A DNA stretch of 64,000 bases from positions 31,079 through 95,078 of the forward strand of contig NZ_BDAG01000027.1 of NCBI RefSeq assembly GCF_002091715.1, read 5' to 3'. A model generated the notes under the pieces. The model worked only from the letters and a program-made list of their open reading frames with translations, did no database searches and was not told the origin of the DNA. A program made the position numbers and the translations under genes. The DNA is from Pseudomonas migulae NBRC 103157. GTDB lineage: Bacteria; Pseudomonadota; Gammaproteobacteria; Pseudomonadales; Pseudomonadaceae. Below, piece after piece: positions 14,942 to 23,276 of this stretch. Within the stretch, counting starts at the first letter, position 1, and each line of letters begins with the position of its first letter.

Positions 14942-17139
14942 CTTCTAAAAACAATCCCGCCACTGCGATATCCGATCTGACGCTGAGCCCCGCGGCGAAC
15001 AGCCCCGCAACGTCGAAGCCATTGACGCCGTCGCGCCCGCTGGCGACTCAGCAATACCTGTATTTCACCGAGACCAACACGGACCGCATCCTCGATAACC
15101 TCGATGGCCTGCGTGACCTGGTGTTCCCGCGCCCGCCGCACCTGGAAGGCGACAACGAACAGCACAGCGATCAGGAATTCCCGTCGGTGTGCCTGATCGG
15201 CCTCGGTCGCTGCGGCTCGAACATTGCGCTGGACGTCGCGGAGCTGGTGTACAACGCCCGCAAGTTCTACCTCAATGAATTCAACAACGAAGACCGCCTG
15301 TCGCCGGACAAACGCTATGCCGAAAAGGGCTACAGCCCGGCGCAGTGGATTCGCAATAACCTGCGCCTGGGGACGAACAAGGCCACCAAACCGGTGTTCC
15401 TGGTCGAGCCGCTGGTGATGCTCGGCGACCTGGACAAAGACATCGCCGGTCGCATCCGCTTCTCGCGCAAGGGCGAAAAAAGCGGCTTCCTGCGTGACTA
15501 CAGCAAAATGAAAATCATGGACTTGTCGGAAGTCCACGCCGGTGGTGCCGGTAACGCGCCGATCCTCGGCCAGTACCTGGCCAAGATCATCCTGAACAAG
15601 GACACCCAGCGTTTTTCCAGCCCGGACTGGAAGATGATTCACTCGTACCTGATCGACAGCTGCGGCATCAAGGCCAACCAGTCGCGCCTGTATTTCTCGA
15701 TCTTCAGCGCCGGCGGCGGTACCGGTTCGGGCATGGCCTCGGAATTCGGCCTGGCCCAGCAGCACTCGTACATGAACAAGACGTTCGACACCAAGCCGAT
15801 GGACGAGCATGACGGCAAGAGCGGTCACTCCTTCGTCTTCGAGCCGATCTTCACCAGCGGCATTTGCGTACTGCCGAACATTTCCGATCACCGCAGTGAA
15901 ATGTCCGAGGCGCTGCACATCAACGCCGGTCGCCTGCTGTGCAAATACCTGTCGGAAGAGTGGGACTTCTCCTACAACTTCGCCAATGAAGACAGCAGCG
16001 AAGCCAGCGTCATGGGCCGTATCCGCCCATGGAACGCCATGATGCTGATCTCCAACGACATCATGCGTTATGCCGAAGAAAGCGATGACGGCAACATCCA
16101 GAACATCGACGTCAACGCGATGGAAAAGCACGCCAACCAGTACATCTCGCAGCAGATCTTCAACATTCTGACGGCGCAGGCGGTCACGACCGACTACGAC
16201 CAGAACTATTTCCGTCGCGCCGGCATCGACATCGGCGAAACCATTCGCCTCGATGCCAACGACCTGTTCATGAGTCTGGCCGGTCCGGTGGCGATTGCCT
16301 ACGCCGAATCGGTGGTGCCGGAAACGCCGCCGCCGAGCAGCGACAAGTTCAAGGTGTTCGAGAAAGAACCGCAGCGCCTGAACATCGATGACCTGTTCTT
16401 CCGCTCCATCGACCTGCCGCACTTCAACAAGGTCACACAGGCCATCGAAGGCATCAGCTTGTTGCCGATCGAATCCAAGCGCTATCGGGCGTCGCTGGAG
16501 CAGTACAAGAATTCCGGTTATGACGCGGCCGCGTTGCACGACCTGCACTTCTTCAAGAACTGCTCGTCGGTGGTCTCGATCGTGTCGTTGCCGAAGGACT
16601 ACAAACTGTCCTACATGGACCTGAACCGGTTGAAGACTCACCTCAACAGCCTGTTCCCGAACACCACGCTCAAGCGTTATGCCTTGGTGATCGGCGCGTC
16701 GGCCAACTTGTCGTTGACCACGTTGATCGCCAAGAGCCCGTGCCTGTCGGACGACTTCCTGACGCTGATCGTCGCGTTCATCAAGCGCTGCTTCGCGAAG
16801 AACCCGTACCGTTTCGACGACACGCTGGATAACTCGATCCTGGACTTCATCATCAATGAAGAGTTTGACGAAGGCCTGATCGACGACTTGCTCAACGAGT
16901 TCGAAAACCCGGCGAAGATTCTCGATACCAACTGGTATGCGATCAAACCGATGTACGAGAAAAAGTACCGTGAGCTGATCAGCGACAAGGACAAGTTCGT
17001 CTCGATCAATGACATTCGCCTGTCGCGCGATTGCGTGAAGAAGGCGATCAAGTACCTGCGCGAGATCTACCGTCACCGGATTGGCAAGACCAAGGTTATT
17101 TCCCTCAATAACCATACTGGCAAGACGTTTTCGGTCTGA
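14938..17139 (+). CDS. Tubulin/FtsZ-superfamily protein, non-FtsZ type
   Basis: A 733-residue cytosolic protein that I read as a divergent tubulin/FtsZ-like GTPase. After a Ser/Thr/Pro-rich tail of about 35 residues, the glycine loop IGLGRCGSN lies at 87-95 and the tubulin signature GGGTGSG at 259-265. A segment LDANDLFMSLAGP (D439, D442) resembles the catalytic T7 loop of FtsZ (N-x-D-x-x-D), with Arg at the Asn position. The gap between the glycine loop and GGGTGSG is twice that of FtsZ, so there is an insertion. About 250 C-terminal residues match nothing I know. It is probably in the tubulin-like families Makarova and Koonin called FtsZl. Function unknown; membrane remodelling has been proposed. 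Confidence 0.75.
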   Translation: MTSKNNPATAISDLTLSPAANSPATSKPLTPSRPLATQQYLYFTETNTDRILDNLDGLRDLVFPRPPHLEGDNEQHSDQEFPSVCLIGLGRCGSNIALDVAELVYNARKFYLNEFNNEDRLSPDKRYAEKGYSPAQWIRNNLRLGTNKATKPVFLVEPLVMLGDLDKDIAGRIRFSRKGEKSGFLRDYSKMKIMDLSEVHAGGAGNAPILGQYLAKIILNKDTQRFSSPDWKMIHSYLIDSCGIKANQSRLYFSIFSAGGGTGSGMASEFGLAQQHSYMNKTFDTKPMDEHDGKSGHSFVFEPIFTSGICVLPNISDHRSEMSEALHINAGRLLCKYLSEEWDFSYNFANEDSSEASVMGRIRPWNAMMLISNDIMRYAEESDDGNIQNIDVNAMEKHANQYISQQIFNILTAQAVTTDYDQNYFRRAGIDIGETIRLDANDLFMSLAGPVAIAYAESVVPETPPPSSDKFKVFEKEPQRLNIDDLFFRSIDLPHFNKVTQAIEGISLLPIESKRYRASLEQYKNSGYDAAALHDLHFFKNCSSVVSIVSLPKDYKLSYMDLNRLKTHLNSLFPNTTLKRYALVIGASANLSLTTLIAKSPCLSDDFLTLIVAFIKRCFAKNPYRFDDTLDNSILDFIINEEFDEGLIDDLLNEFENPAKILDTNWYAIKPMYEKKYRELISDKDKFVSINDIRLSRDCVKKAIKYLREIYRHRIGKTKVISLNNHTGKTFSV

Positions 17140-17441
17140 TCCGACACCGCAGCGTCGCATTCGCGGGCAAGCCCGCTCCCACATTCGATCGCACTCTTAT
17201 GAAAGAACTCGATCAACTGTGGGAGCGGGCTTGCCCGCGAATGCGGCCTCACATCCACCGCAAATTCCAACATCCAGAAACAATTAAGCAGCCCGCAGGC
17301 TGCTCAATAAACTGTTCCCGTTACGTTTACGTCACCCTCGTCAAGACCCTTCTGTGGCCTTTCTCTACGGCAACATGCCATCACGCTACTCGGCTACACA
17401 CTTTTATCGATGGAACTCTCGCACTAATTAGGTGCATAGAT
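17140..17441. other. Intergenic region with one REP pair
   Basis: 302 nt between the convergent tubulin-like and DUF2288 genes. The left half is the REP pair at 17158-17243; a small hairpin GCAGCCCGCAGGCTGC follows near 17289-17304. I see nothing coding in 17305-17441. Confidence 0.5.
17158..17243. repeat. Inverted REP pair (GGGAGCGGGCTTGC family)
   Basis: CATTCGCGGGCAAGCCCGCT on the left and its complement on the right. This is the CCCGC variant of the second REP family. Confidence 0.85.
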
Positions 17442-17747
17442 TCACTTCGTCGCCCTTTCCTGGATCAGAATCCACGGCGAAACCACCACTGCCCACAACT
17501 CCGGATCACGTTCGAAAAGATCCAGCGCCCGCGTTTCAGACAGCTTGGCGACCTCGTCGGCGGCCAGCCAGGCAGCCACTTTCTCGCCTTCGTCCGTCGC
17601 CACCGCTTCCGCCGCAGCGATCAAATCCAGACCAGGATCGACCCACAATAGGGCACCCTTGGCGAAGAACGGCTCCAGCTCTTTCCAGGTAATAGATGCG
17701 GTTTCACCAAGCAGCTTGGCATAGAGGGTGCTAGGTTCTTGAGTCAT
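17442..17747 (-). CDS. DUF2288 family protein
   Basis: A 101-residue soluble protein with the DUF2288 layout: MTQEPSTLYAKLLGETASITWKEL at the start, an acidic middle (DPGLDLIAAAEAVATDEGEKVAAWLAADEV), and WAVVVSPWILIQE at the end. No signal or membrane segment. Function unknown. It faces the tubulin-like gene tail-to-tail and is divergent from braC. Confidence 0.8.
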   Translation of the reverse strand: MTQEPSTLYAKLLGETASITWKELEPFFAKGALLWVDPGLDLIAAAEAVATDEGEKVAAWLAADEVAKLSETRALDLFERDPELWAVVVSPWILIQERATK

Positions 17748-18086
17748 GGGTCCTGTCCGGAAAAGAAATCGACGTGGATGATAACGTCGGTGGTCTGGCA
17801 GAAAAACCCGGATGCAATTGAGTTACCGATTGAAAACTGCAGGAAAGCCAAGGATTGCTGATATTTCAGCTGAAGCCCCCGCCGCAATTCTGTCTTTTTC
17901 TTTCAAAAAAGCGACACCTCCTGATTTTGCCCCCTGGCGCCAGCTTCCCAGGCTAACAATCGGCGCTCTACACTGTACCGGTACAGTTGCCGGGGGCATT
18001 TTCCGGAGGATATCGAAGATATCTGACCCGGTTCTGCTGCTACGGCGCCAGGACTATAAAAACTACAACAGTAAGAGTGGAGCACT
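17748..18086. other. Control region upstream of braC
   Basis: 339 nt without a gene. It holds the perfect palindrome ACTGTACCGGTACAGT (17972-17987), a GC-rich stretch with GGAGGATATCGAAGATATC just after it (GATATC direct copies 6 nt apart), and a ribosome site (GTGGAGCACT) before the braC ATG. Confidence 0.55.
17972..17987. promoter_or_regulatory. Perfect 16-bp palindrome, candidate operator
   Basis: ACTGTACCGGTACAGT, fully self-complementary, centred about 107 nt upstream of the braC start codon. The ACAG half-sites are 2 nt closer than in a LexA box, so it is not an SOS box. The binding protein is unknown. Confidence 0.55.
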
Positions 18087-19214
18087 ATGACTAAGGCTAC
18101 TAAGCAGATTTCCAAACTGTTTGCCGCTATGGTTCTGGCCGGGGTTGCCAGCCATTCGTTCGCAGCTGACACCATCAAGATCGGCATCGCCGGCCCTAAG
18201 ACCGGTCCTGTAGCCCAATACGGCGACATGCAGTTCAGTGGCGCCAAAATGGCCATCGAACAGATCAACGCCAAGGGTGGCGTAGACGGCAAGAAACTCG
18301 AAGCCGTTGAATACGATGACGCCTGTGATCCAAAACAAGCGGTGGCTGTCGCGAACAAAGTCGTCAACGACGGCGTGAAGTTCGTGGTCGGTCACCTGTG
18401 CTCCAGCTCCACTCAACCGGCTTCGGACATCTACGAAGACGAAGGCGTGATCATGATCACCCCGGCTGCCACCAGCCCGGACATCACCAATCGCGGTTAC
18501 AAAATGATCTTCCGTACTATCGGTCTGGACAGCGCCCAGGGCCCTGCCGCCGGTAACTACATTGCCGACTTCGTGAAACCGAAAATCGTTGCTGTTCTGC
18601 ACGACAAACAGCAATACGGTGAAGGCATCGCCAGCGCCGTGAAGAAAACCCTGGAAGGCAAAGGCGTCAAGGTTGCCGTGTTCGAAGGCATCAACGCCGG
18701 CGACAAAGACTTCTCTTCGATGGTCTCCAAGCTCAAGCAAGCCAACGTCGACTTCGTCTACTACGGCGGCTACCACCCGGAGCTGGGCCTGATCCTGCGT
18801 CAATCCCAGGAAAAAGGCCTGAAAGCCAAGTTCATGGGTCCGGAAGGCGTGGGTAACGACTCCATTTCGCAGATCGCCAAGGAAGCTTCCGAAGGCCTGC
18901 TGGTAACCCTGCCGAAATCCTTCGATCAGGATCCTGCCAACATTGCCCTGGCTGATGCGTTCAAAGCGAAGAAAGAAGACCCGAGCGGTCCGTTCGTGTT
19001 CCCGGCCTACTCGGCTGTGACCGTGATTGCTGACGGCATCAAGGCTGCCAAGAGCGAAGACTCTGCCAAAGTGGCTGAAGCTATCCACGCCGGCACGTTC
19101 AAGACCCCGACTGGCGACCTGAGCTTCGACGCCAAGGGCGACCTGAAAGACTTCAAATTTGTGGTTTACGAGTGGCACTTCGGCAAACCAAAAACTGAAG
19201 CCAAGCCTCAGTAA
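18087..19214 (+). CDS. braC: Branched-chain amino acid ABC transporter, periplasmic binding protein
   Basis: A 375-residue periplasmic receptor for Leu/Ile/Val (LivJ/BraC). The Sec signal peptide MTKATKQISKLFAAMVLAGV...SHSFA is cut before ADTIKIGIAGP. Family landmarks: GPVAQYGDMQFSGAKMAIEQIN and the ligand loop GHLCSSSTQPASDIYEDEGVIMITPAATSP. It is first of the braC-livHMGF set, but followed by its own terminator (19239-19269), which should make receptor mRNA more abundant than the membrane-component mRNA. Confidence 0.93.
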   Translation: MTKATKQISKLFAAMVLAGVASHSFAADTIKIGIAGPKTGPVAQYGDMQFSGAKMAIEQINAKGGVDGKKLEAVEYDDACDPKQAVAVANKVVNDGVKFVVGHLCSSSTQPASDIYEDEGVIMITPAATSPDITNRGYKMIFRTIGLDSAQGPAAGNYIADFVKPKIVAVLHDKQQYGEGIASAVKKTLEGKGVKVAVFEGINAGDKDFSSMVSKLKQANVDFVYYGGYHPELGLILRQSQEKGLKAKFMGPEGVGNDSISQIAKEASEGLLVTLPKSFDQDPANIALADAFKAKKEDPSGPFVFPAYSAVTVIADGIKAAKSEDSAKVAEAIHAGTFKTPTGDLSFDAKGDLKDFKFVVYEWHFGKPKTEAKPQ

Positions 19215-19238
19215 GGCGTTGCCTGACTGACTGCCAAT

Positions 19239-19269
19239 AAAGCCCACGGCGTGCCGTGGGCTTTGTTTT
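19239..19269 (+). terminator. Terminator after braC
   Basis: AAAGCCCACGGC / GCCGTGGGCTTT hairpin with T-run, 24 nt after the stop. It lies between the receptor gene and livH, so it probably sets the receptor-to-permease ratio. Confidence 0.85.
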
Positions 19270-19446
19270 ACGAACGTATTGGGCCGCGCTGGCGTGATCC
19301 GCCAGTCTCCCCACCTGAAAATCTCAAAACCGTCATCAGCGGTTCGCTGGCAAACCTCGCGTTCGAAGTGGATGCAGATCCACGGGGCTCGAGCGGGAAA
19401 ATGACTCCACCAGTGAAATGCGTATCAGGTTTTTAGGAGCGCTGTA

Positions 19447-20370
19447 ATGCCTGACATCTATCACTTCTTCCAACAGCTGGTTAATGGTCTGACCATTGGC
19501 AGCACGTATGCCCTGATCGCCATCGGCTATACGATGGTTTACGGCATCATTGGAATGATCAACTTCGCCCACGGCGAGGTGTACATGATCGGCTCTTACG
19601 TGGCGTTCATCGCCATCGCCGGGCTGGCCATGCTGGGACTCGACAGTGTTCCGCTGTTGATGACCGCCGCTTTCCTCGCGACCATTGTCGTGACCAGTGC
19701 CTACGGTTACAGCATCGAACGGATCGCCTACCGCCCCCTGCGCGGCAGCAACCGTCTGATCCCGCTGATTTCCGCCATCGGCATGTCGATCTTCCTGCAG
19801 AACACGGTTCTGCTGGCGCAAGACTCCAAGGACAAATCCATCCCCAACCTGATCCCCGGCAACTTCGCCATCGGGCCAGGTGGCGCACACGAAGTGCTGA
19901 TTTCCTACATGCAAATCGTGGTGTTCGTGGTGACCCTGGTCGCCATGCTCGGCCTGACGCTGTTCATCTCCCGCTCTCGCCTGGGTCGCGCCTGCCGCGC
20001 CTGTGCCGAAGACATCAAGATGGCCAACCTGCTGGGTATCAACACCAACAACATCATCGCCCTGACCTTCGTCATCGGTGCCGCGCTGGCGGCCATCGCG
20101 GCCGTGCTGCTGAGCATGCAATACGGCGTGATCAACCCGAACGCCGGTTTCCTGGTCGGCCTCAAGGCCTTCACCGCAGCGGTACTGGGCGGAATCGGCA
20201 GCATCCCCGGCGCCATGCTCGGCGGGATCGTGCTTGGGGTGGCGGAAGCCTTTGGTGCCGATATCTTCGGCGACCAGTACAAGGACGTCGTGGCGTTCGG
20301 CCTATTGGTTCTGGTGTTGTTGTTCCGGCCAACCGGCCTGTTGGGCCGTCCGGAGGTTGAGAAAGTATGA
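19447..20370 (+). CDS. livH: Branched-chain amino acid ABC permease LivH/BraD
   Basis: A 307-residue inner-membrane permease with about eight hydrophobic helices. Landmarks: NGLTIGSTYALIAIGYTMVYGIIGMINFAHGEVYM at the N-terminus and the EAA-like cytoplasmic loop GRACRACAEDIKMANLLGIN. The ribosome site is TAGGAG, 7 nt before the ATG. It overlaps livM by 4 nt (ATGA), so the permease pair is translationally coupled. A 177-nt leader separates it from the braC terminator. Confidence 0.93.
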   Translation: MPDIYHFFQQLVNGLTIGSTYALIAIGYTMVYGIIGMINFAHGEVYMIGSYVAFIAIAGLAMLGLDSVPLLMTAAFLATIVVTSAYGYSIERIAYRPLRGSNRLIPLISAIGMSIFLQNTVLLAQDSKDKSIPNLIPGNFAIGPGGAHEVLISYMQIVVFVVTLVAMLGLTLFISRSRLGRACRACAEDIKMANLLGINTNNIIALTFVIGAALAAIAAVLLSMQYGVINPNAGFLVGLKAFTAAVLGGIGSIPGAMLGGIVLGVAEAFGADIFGDQYKDVVAFGLLVLVLLFRPTGLLGRPEVEKV

Positions 20371-21623
20371 CTAGGAATCTTAAACAGGCGTTGTTCAGCG
20401 CCTTGCTGGTGTGGGCTGTCGCCTACCCGGTACTCGGTCTGAAGCTGACCATTGTCGGCATCAACCTCGAAGTCCATGGCACCAGCACTGCCACGCTGAT
20501 CACCATCGCCGTGTGCTCGGTGCTGATGTTCCTGCGGGTGCTGTTCGACCAGCAGATCAGCTCGGCCTGGAAATCCTCGCCCAACCTGCCGGTGATGCCG
20601 GCCAAGGCCAGTAATTTCCTGACCCTGCCGACCACCCAGCGCTGGATCATCATCGCGCTGATCGTCGGTGCGCTGGTCTGGCCGTTCTTCGGCTCCCGCG
20701 GGGCGGTGGATATCGCCACGCTGGTGCTGATCTACGTGATGCTCGGCCTGGGCCTGAACATCGTGGTCGGCCTGGCCGGTCTGCTCGACCTCGGTTACGT
20801 CGGTTTCTATGCCGTCGGCGCTTACAGCTACGCGCTGCTGTCGCATTACTACGGCTTGAGCTTCTGGATCTGCCTGCCGATTGCCGGCCTGATGGCGGCC
20901 ACGTTCGGTTTCCTGCTCGGTTTCCCGGTCCTGCGTTTGCGCGGCGACTATCTGGCGATCGTGACCCTGGGCTTCGGTGAAATCATCCGTCTGTTCCTGC
21001 GTAACCTGACCGACATCACTGGTGGCCCAAACGGCATCAGCAACATCGAGAAGCCCACGTTCTTCGGCCTGACTTTCGAGCGTAAAGCGGCTGAAGGCCT
21101 GCAGACGTTCCATGAGTACTTCGGCCTGGAATACAACTCGATCAACAAGGTGATCTTTCTTTACCTGGTCGCGTTGTTCCTCGCACTGTTTGCGCTGTTC
21201 GTCATCAACCGCTTGCTGCGCATGCCCCTGGGCCGCGCCTGGGAAGCGTTGCGTGAAGATGAGATCGCCTGCCGTGCACTGGGTCTGAACCCGACGATCA
21301 TCAAGCTATCGGCCTTCACCCTCGGTGCGTGCTTCGCCGGTTTCGCCGGCAGCTTCTTCGCCGCGCGTCAGGGCCTGGTGACACCGGAGTCCTTCACCTT
21401 CATCGAGTCGGCGACCATCCTCGCCATCGTGGTGCTGGGTGGCATGGGCTCGCAACTGGGCGTCGTACTCGCCGCCACAGTGATGATCCTGTTGCCGGAA
21501 ATGATGCGTGAGTTCAGTGAATACCGCATGTTGATGTTCGGCGCCTTGATGGTGCTGATGATGATCTGGCGTCCTCAAGGTCTGCTGCCCATGCAACGTC
21601 CTCACATGGAGCTGCGCAAATGA
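20367..21623 (+). CDS. livM: Branched-chain amino acid ABC permease LivM/BraE
   Basis: A 418-residue inner-membrane permease. It has the long N-terminal extension of Pseudomonas BraE (about 100 residues with two helices), then the core VMLGLGLNIVVGLAGLLDLGYVGFYAVGAY. The cytoplasmic loop GRAWEALREDEIACRALGLNP contacts the ATPase. It overlaps livH and livG by 4 nt each. Together with LivH it forms the membrane channel for Leu/Ile/Val. Confidence 0.93.
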   Translation: MTRNLKQALFSALLVWAVAYPVLGLKLTIVGINLEVHGTSTATLITIAVCSVLMFLRVLFDQQISSAWKSSPNLPVMPAKASNFLTLPTTQRWIIIALIVGALVWPFFGSRGAVDIATLVLIYVMLGLGLNIVVGLAGLLDLGYVGFYAVGAYSYALLSHYYGLSFWICLPIAGLMAATFGFLLGFPVLRLRGDYLAIVTLGFGEIIRLFLRNLTDITGGPNGISNIEKPTFFGLTFERKAAEGLQTFHEYFGLEYNSINKVIFLYLVALFLALFALFVINRLLRMPLGRAWEALREDEIACRALGLNPTIIKLSAFTLGACFAGFAGSFFAARQGLVTPESFTFIESATILAIVVLGGMGSQLGVVLAATVMILLPEMMREFSEYRMLMFGALMVLMMIWRPQGLLPMQRPHMELRK

Positions 21624-22387
21624 GCCGCGAGATTCTTAAAGTAGACAATCTGAGCATGCGCTTCGGCGGCTTGCTGGCGGTCAACGGCGTAGCCTTGAGC
21701 GTGAAAGAGAAACAGGTCGTGGCACTGATCGGCCCCAACGGCGCCGGCAAGACCACCGTGTTCAACTGCCTGACCGGTTTCTACAAACCGAGCGGTGGCA
21801 GCATCCTGCTGGACGGCGAGCCGATCGAAGGCCTGCCCGGCCACAAGATCGCCCTCAAAGGCGTGGTGCGAACCTTCCAGAACGTGCGCCTGTTCAAGGA
21901 CATGACCGCGGTCGAGAACCTCTTGATCGCCCAGCACCGTCACCTGAACACCAACTTCCTGGCGGGCCTGTTCAAGACCCCGGGCTTCCGCAAAAGCGAA
22001 CGCGAAGCCATGGAGTTCGCCGAGTACTGGCTGGACAAGGTCAACCTCAAGGCATTCGCCAACCGTCCGGCCGGCACCCTGGCCTACGGTCAGCAACGTC
22101 GCCTGGAAATCGCTCGTTGCATGATGACCCGCCCGCGGATCCTCATGCTCGACGAACCGGCTGCCGGCCTGAACCCGAAGGAAACCGAGGACCTCAAGGC
22201 GCTGATCAGCATGTTGCGTGAAGAGCACAACGTCACCGTGCTGCTGATCGAACACGACATGAAACTGGTCATGAGCATTTCCGACCACATCGTCGTGATC
22301 AACCAGGGCACGCCTCTGGCCGACGGTACGCCGGAACAGATCCGCGACAATCCTGAAGTGATCAAAGCCTACCTGGGGGAAGCGTAA
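21620..22387 (+). CDS. livG: Branched-chain amino acid ABC ATPase LivG/BraF
   Basis: A 255-residue ABC ATPase: Walker A GPNGAGKTT, signature LAYGQQRRLEIAR, Walker B ILMLDEPAAGL, and the switch histidine in LLIEHDMKLV. LivG-type features include the helical insert with HRHLNTNFLAGLF. Starts inside the livM stop (ATGA) and abuts livF (TAA then ATG), so it is the fourth gene of one operon. Confidence 0.95.
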   Translation: MSREILKVDNLSMRFGGLLAVNGVALSVKEKQVVALIGPNGAGKTTVFNCLTGFYKPSGGSILLDGEPIEGLPGHKIALKGVVRTFQNVRLFKDMTAVENLLIAQHRHLNTNFLAGLFKTPGFRKSEREAMEFAEYWLDKVNLKAFANRPAGTLAYGQQRRLEIARCMMTRPRILMLDEPAAGLNPKETEDLKALISMLREEHNVTVLLIEHDMKLVMSISDHIVVINQGTPLADGTPEQIRDNPEVIKAYLGEA

Positions 22388-23089
22388 ATGCTGCAATTCG
22401 AAAACGTTTCCACCTTCTACGGCAAGATCCAGGCGCTGCACAGCGTCAACGTCGAAGTCCGTCAGGGCGAGATCGTGACACTGATTGGTGCCAACGGCGC
22501 CGGCAAGTCGACCCTGCTGATGACCCTCTGCGGTTCGCCGCAAGCCCACAGCGGCAGCATCCGCTACATGGGCGAAGAGCTCGTCGGTCAGAGCTCGTCG
22601 CAGATCATGCGCAAGAGCATCGCTGTCGTGCCGGAAGGTCGTCGGGTGTTTGCTCGCCTGACCGTGGAAGAAAACCTCTCCATGGGTGGTTTCTTCACCG
22701 AAAAGGGCGATTACCAGGAACAGATGGACAAGGTGTTGGGACTTTTCCCACGCTTGAAAGAACGCTTCAACCAGCGCGGCGGCACCATGTCCGGCGGCGA
22801 ACAGCAAATGCTCGCCATCGGCCGTGCGCTGATGAGCAAGCCCAAGCTGTTGCTGCTTGACGAGCCATCGTTGGGCCTGGCACCGATCATCATCCAGCAG
22901 ATCTTCGACATCATCGAGCAACTGCGCAAGGACGGTGTGACGGTGTTTCTGGTAGAGCAGAACGCCAACCAGGCGCTGAAAATCGCTGACCGTGCGTATG
23001 TGCTGGAAAACGGCCGGGTGGTGATGCAAGGCACTGGCGAAGCGCTGCTGACCGACCCGAAAGTGCGCGAAGCGTACCTCGGTGGTTGA
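22388..23089 (+). CDS. livF: Branched-chain amino acid ABC ATPase LivF/BraG
   Basis: A 233-residue ABC ATPase: Walker A GANGAGKST, signature MSGGEQQMLAIGRAL, Walker B LLLLDEPSLGL, and switch region FLVEQNANQAL. Pairs with LivG as the heterodimeric motor of the transporter. Last gene of the operon; a strong terminator follows 15 nt later. Confidence 0.95.
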   Translation: MLQFENVSTFYGKIQALHSVNVEVRQGEIVTLIGANGAGKSTLLMTLCGSPQAHSGSIRYMGEELVGQSSSQIMRKSIAVVPEGRRVFARLTVEENLSMGGFFTEKGDYQEQMDKVLGLFPRLKERFNQRGGTMSGGEQQMLAIGRALMSKPKLLLLDEPSLGLAPIIIQQIFDIIEQLRKDGVTVFLVEQNANQALKIADRAYVLENGRVVMQGTGEALLTDPKVREAYLGG

Positions 23090-23103
23090 GCCCTCGCGGT
23101 AAA

Positions 23104-23134
23104 CAAAAAAACGGCCTTCGGGCCGTTTTTTTTT
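23104..23134 (+). terminator. Terminator of the livHMGF operon
   Basis: AAAAAAACGGCC, loop TTCG, GGCCGTTTTTTTTT. Symmetric and strong. Confidence 0.9.
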
Positions 23135-23170
23135 GTGCCTGCCCCAATCCCCCAGACAACGAAAATCCCC

Positions 23171-23260
23171 TGTAGAAGCCGGCTTGCTGGCGATAGCGGT
23201 GGATCAGTCAACATCGTATTCGAATGTTGTACCGCTATCGCCAGCAAGCCGGCTCCTACA
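23171..23260. repeat. REPIN (GGAGCCGGCTTGCTGGCGA family)
   Basis: TGTAGAAGCCGGCTTGCTGG and its complement, with the loop flanked by GCGATAGCGGT / ACCGCTATCGC. It lies between convergent livF and the LysR gene. Confidence 0.9.
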
Positions 23261-23276
23261 AAGACTGTGTGATGGC

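Noticed and set aside
14821..17184. 787-codon open frame on the minus strand opposite the tubulin-like gene
   Set aside because: It mirrors the plus-strand gene's GC-rich codon structure, is Val/Arg/Asp-rich without a recognisable domain, and has no ribosome site. The plus strand has clear family motifs.
17972..17987. LexA (SOS) box
   Set aside because: The CTGT/ACAG half-sites are 6 nt apart rather than 8, and braC is not an SOS-type gene.
19251..19436. 61-codon ORF between braC and livH
   Set aside because: Starts inside the braC terminator and has no family or ribosome site; it is the livH leader.
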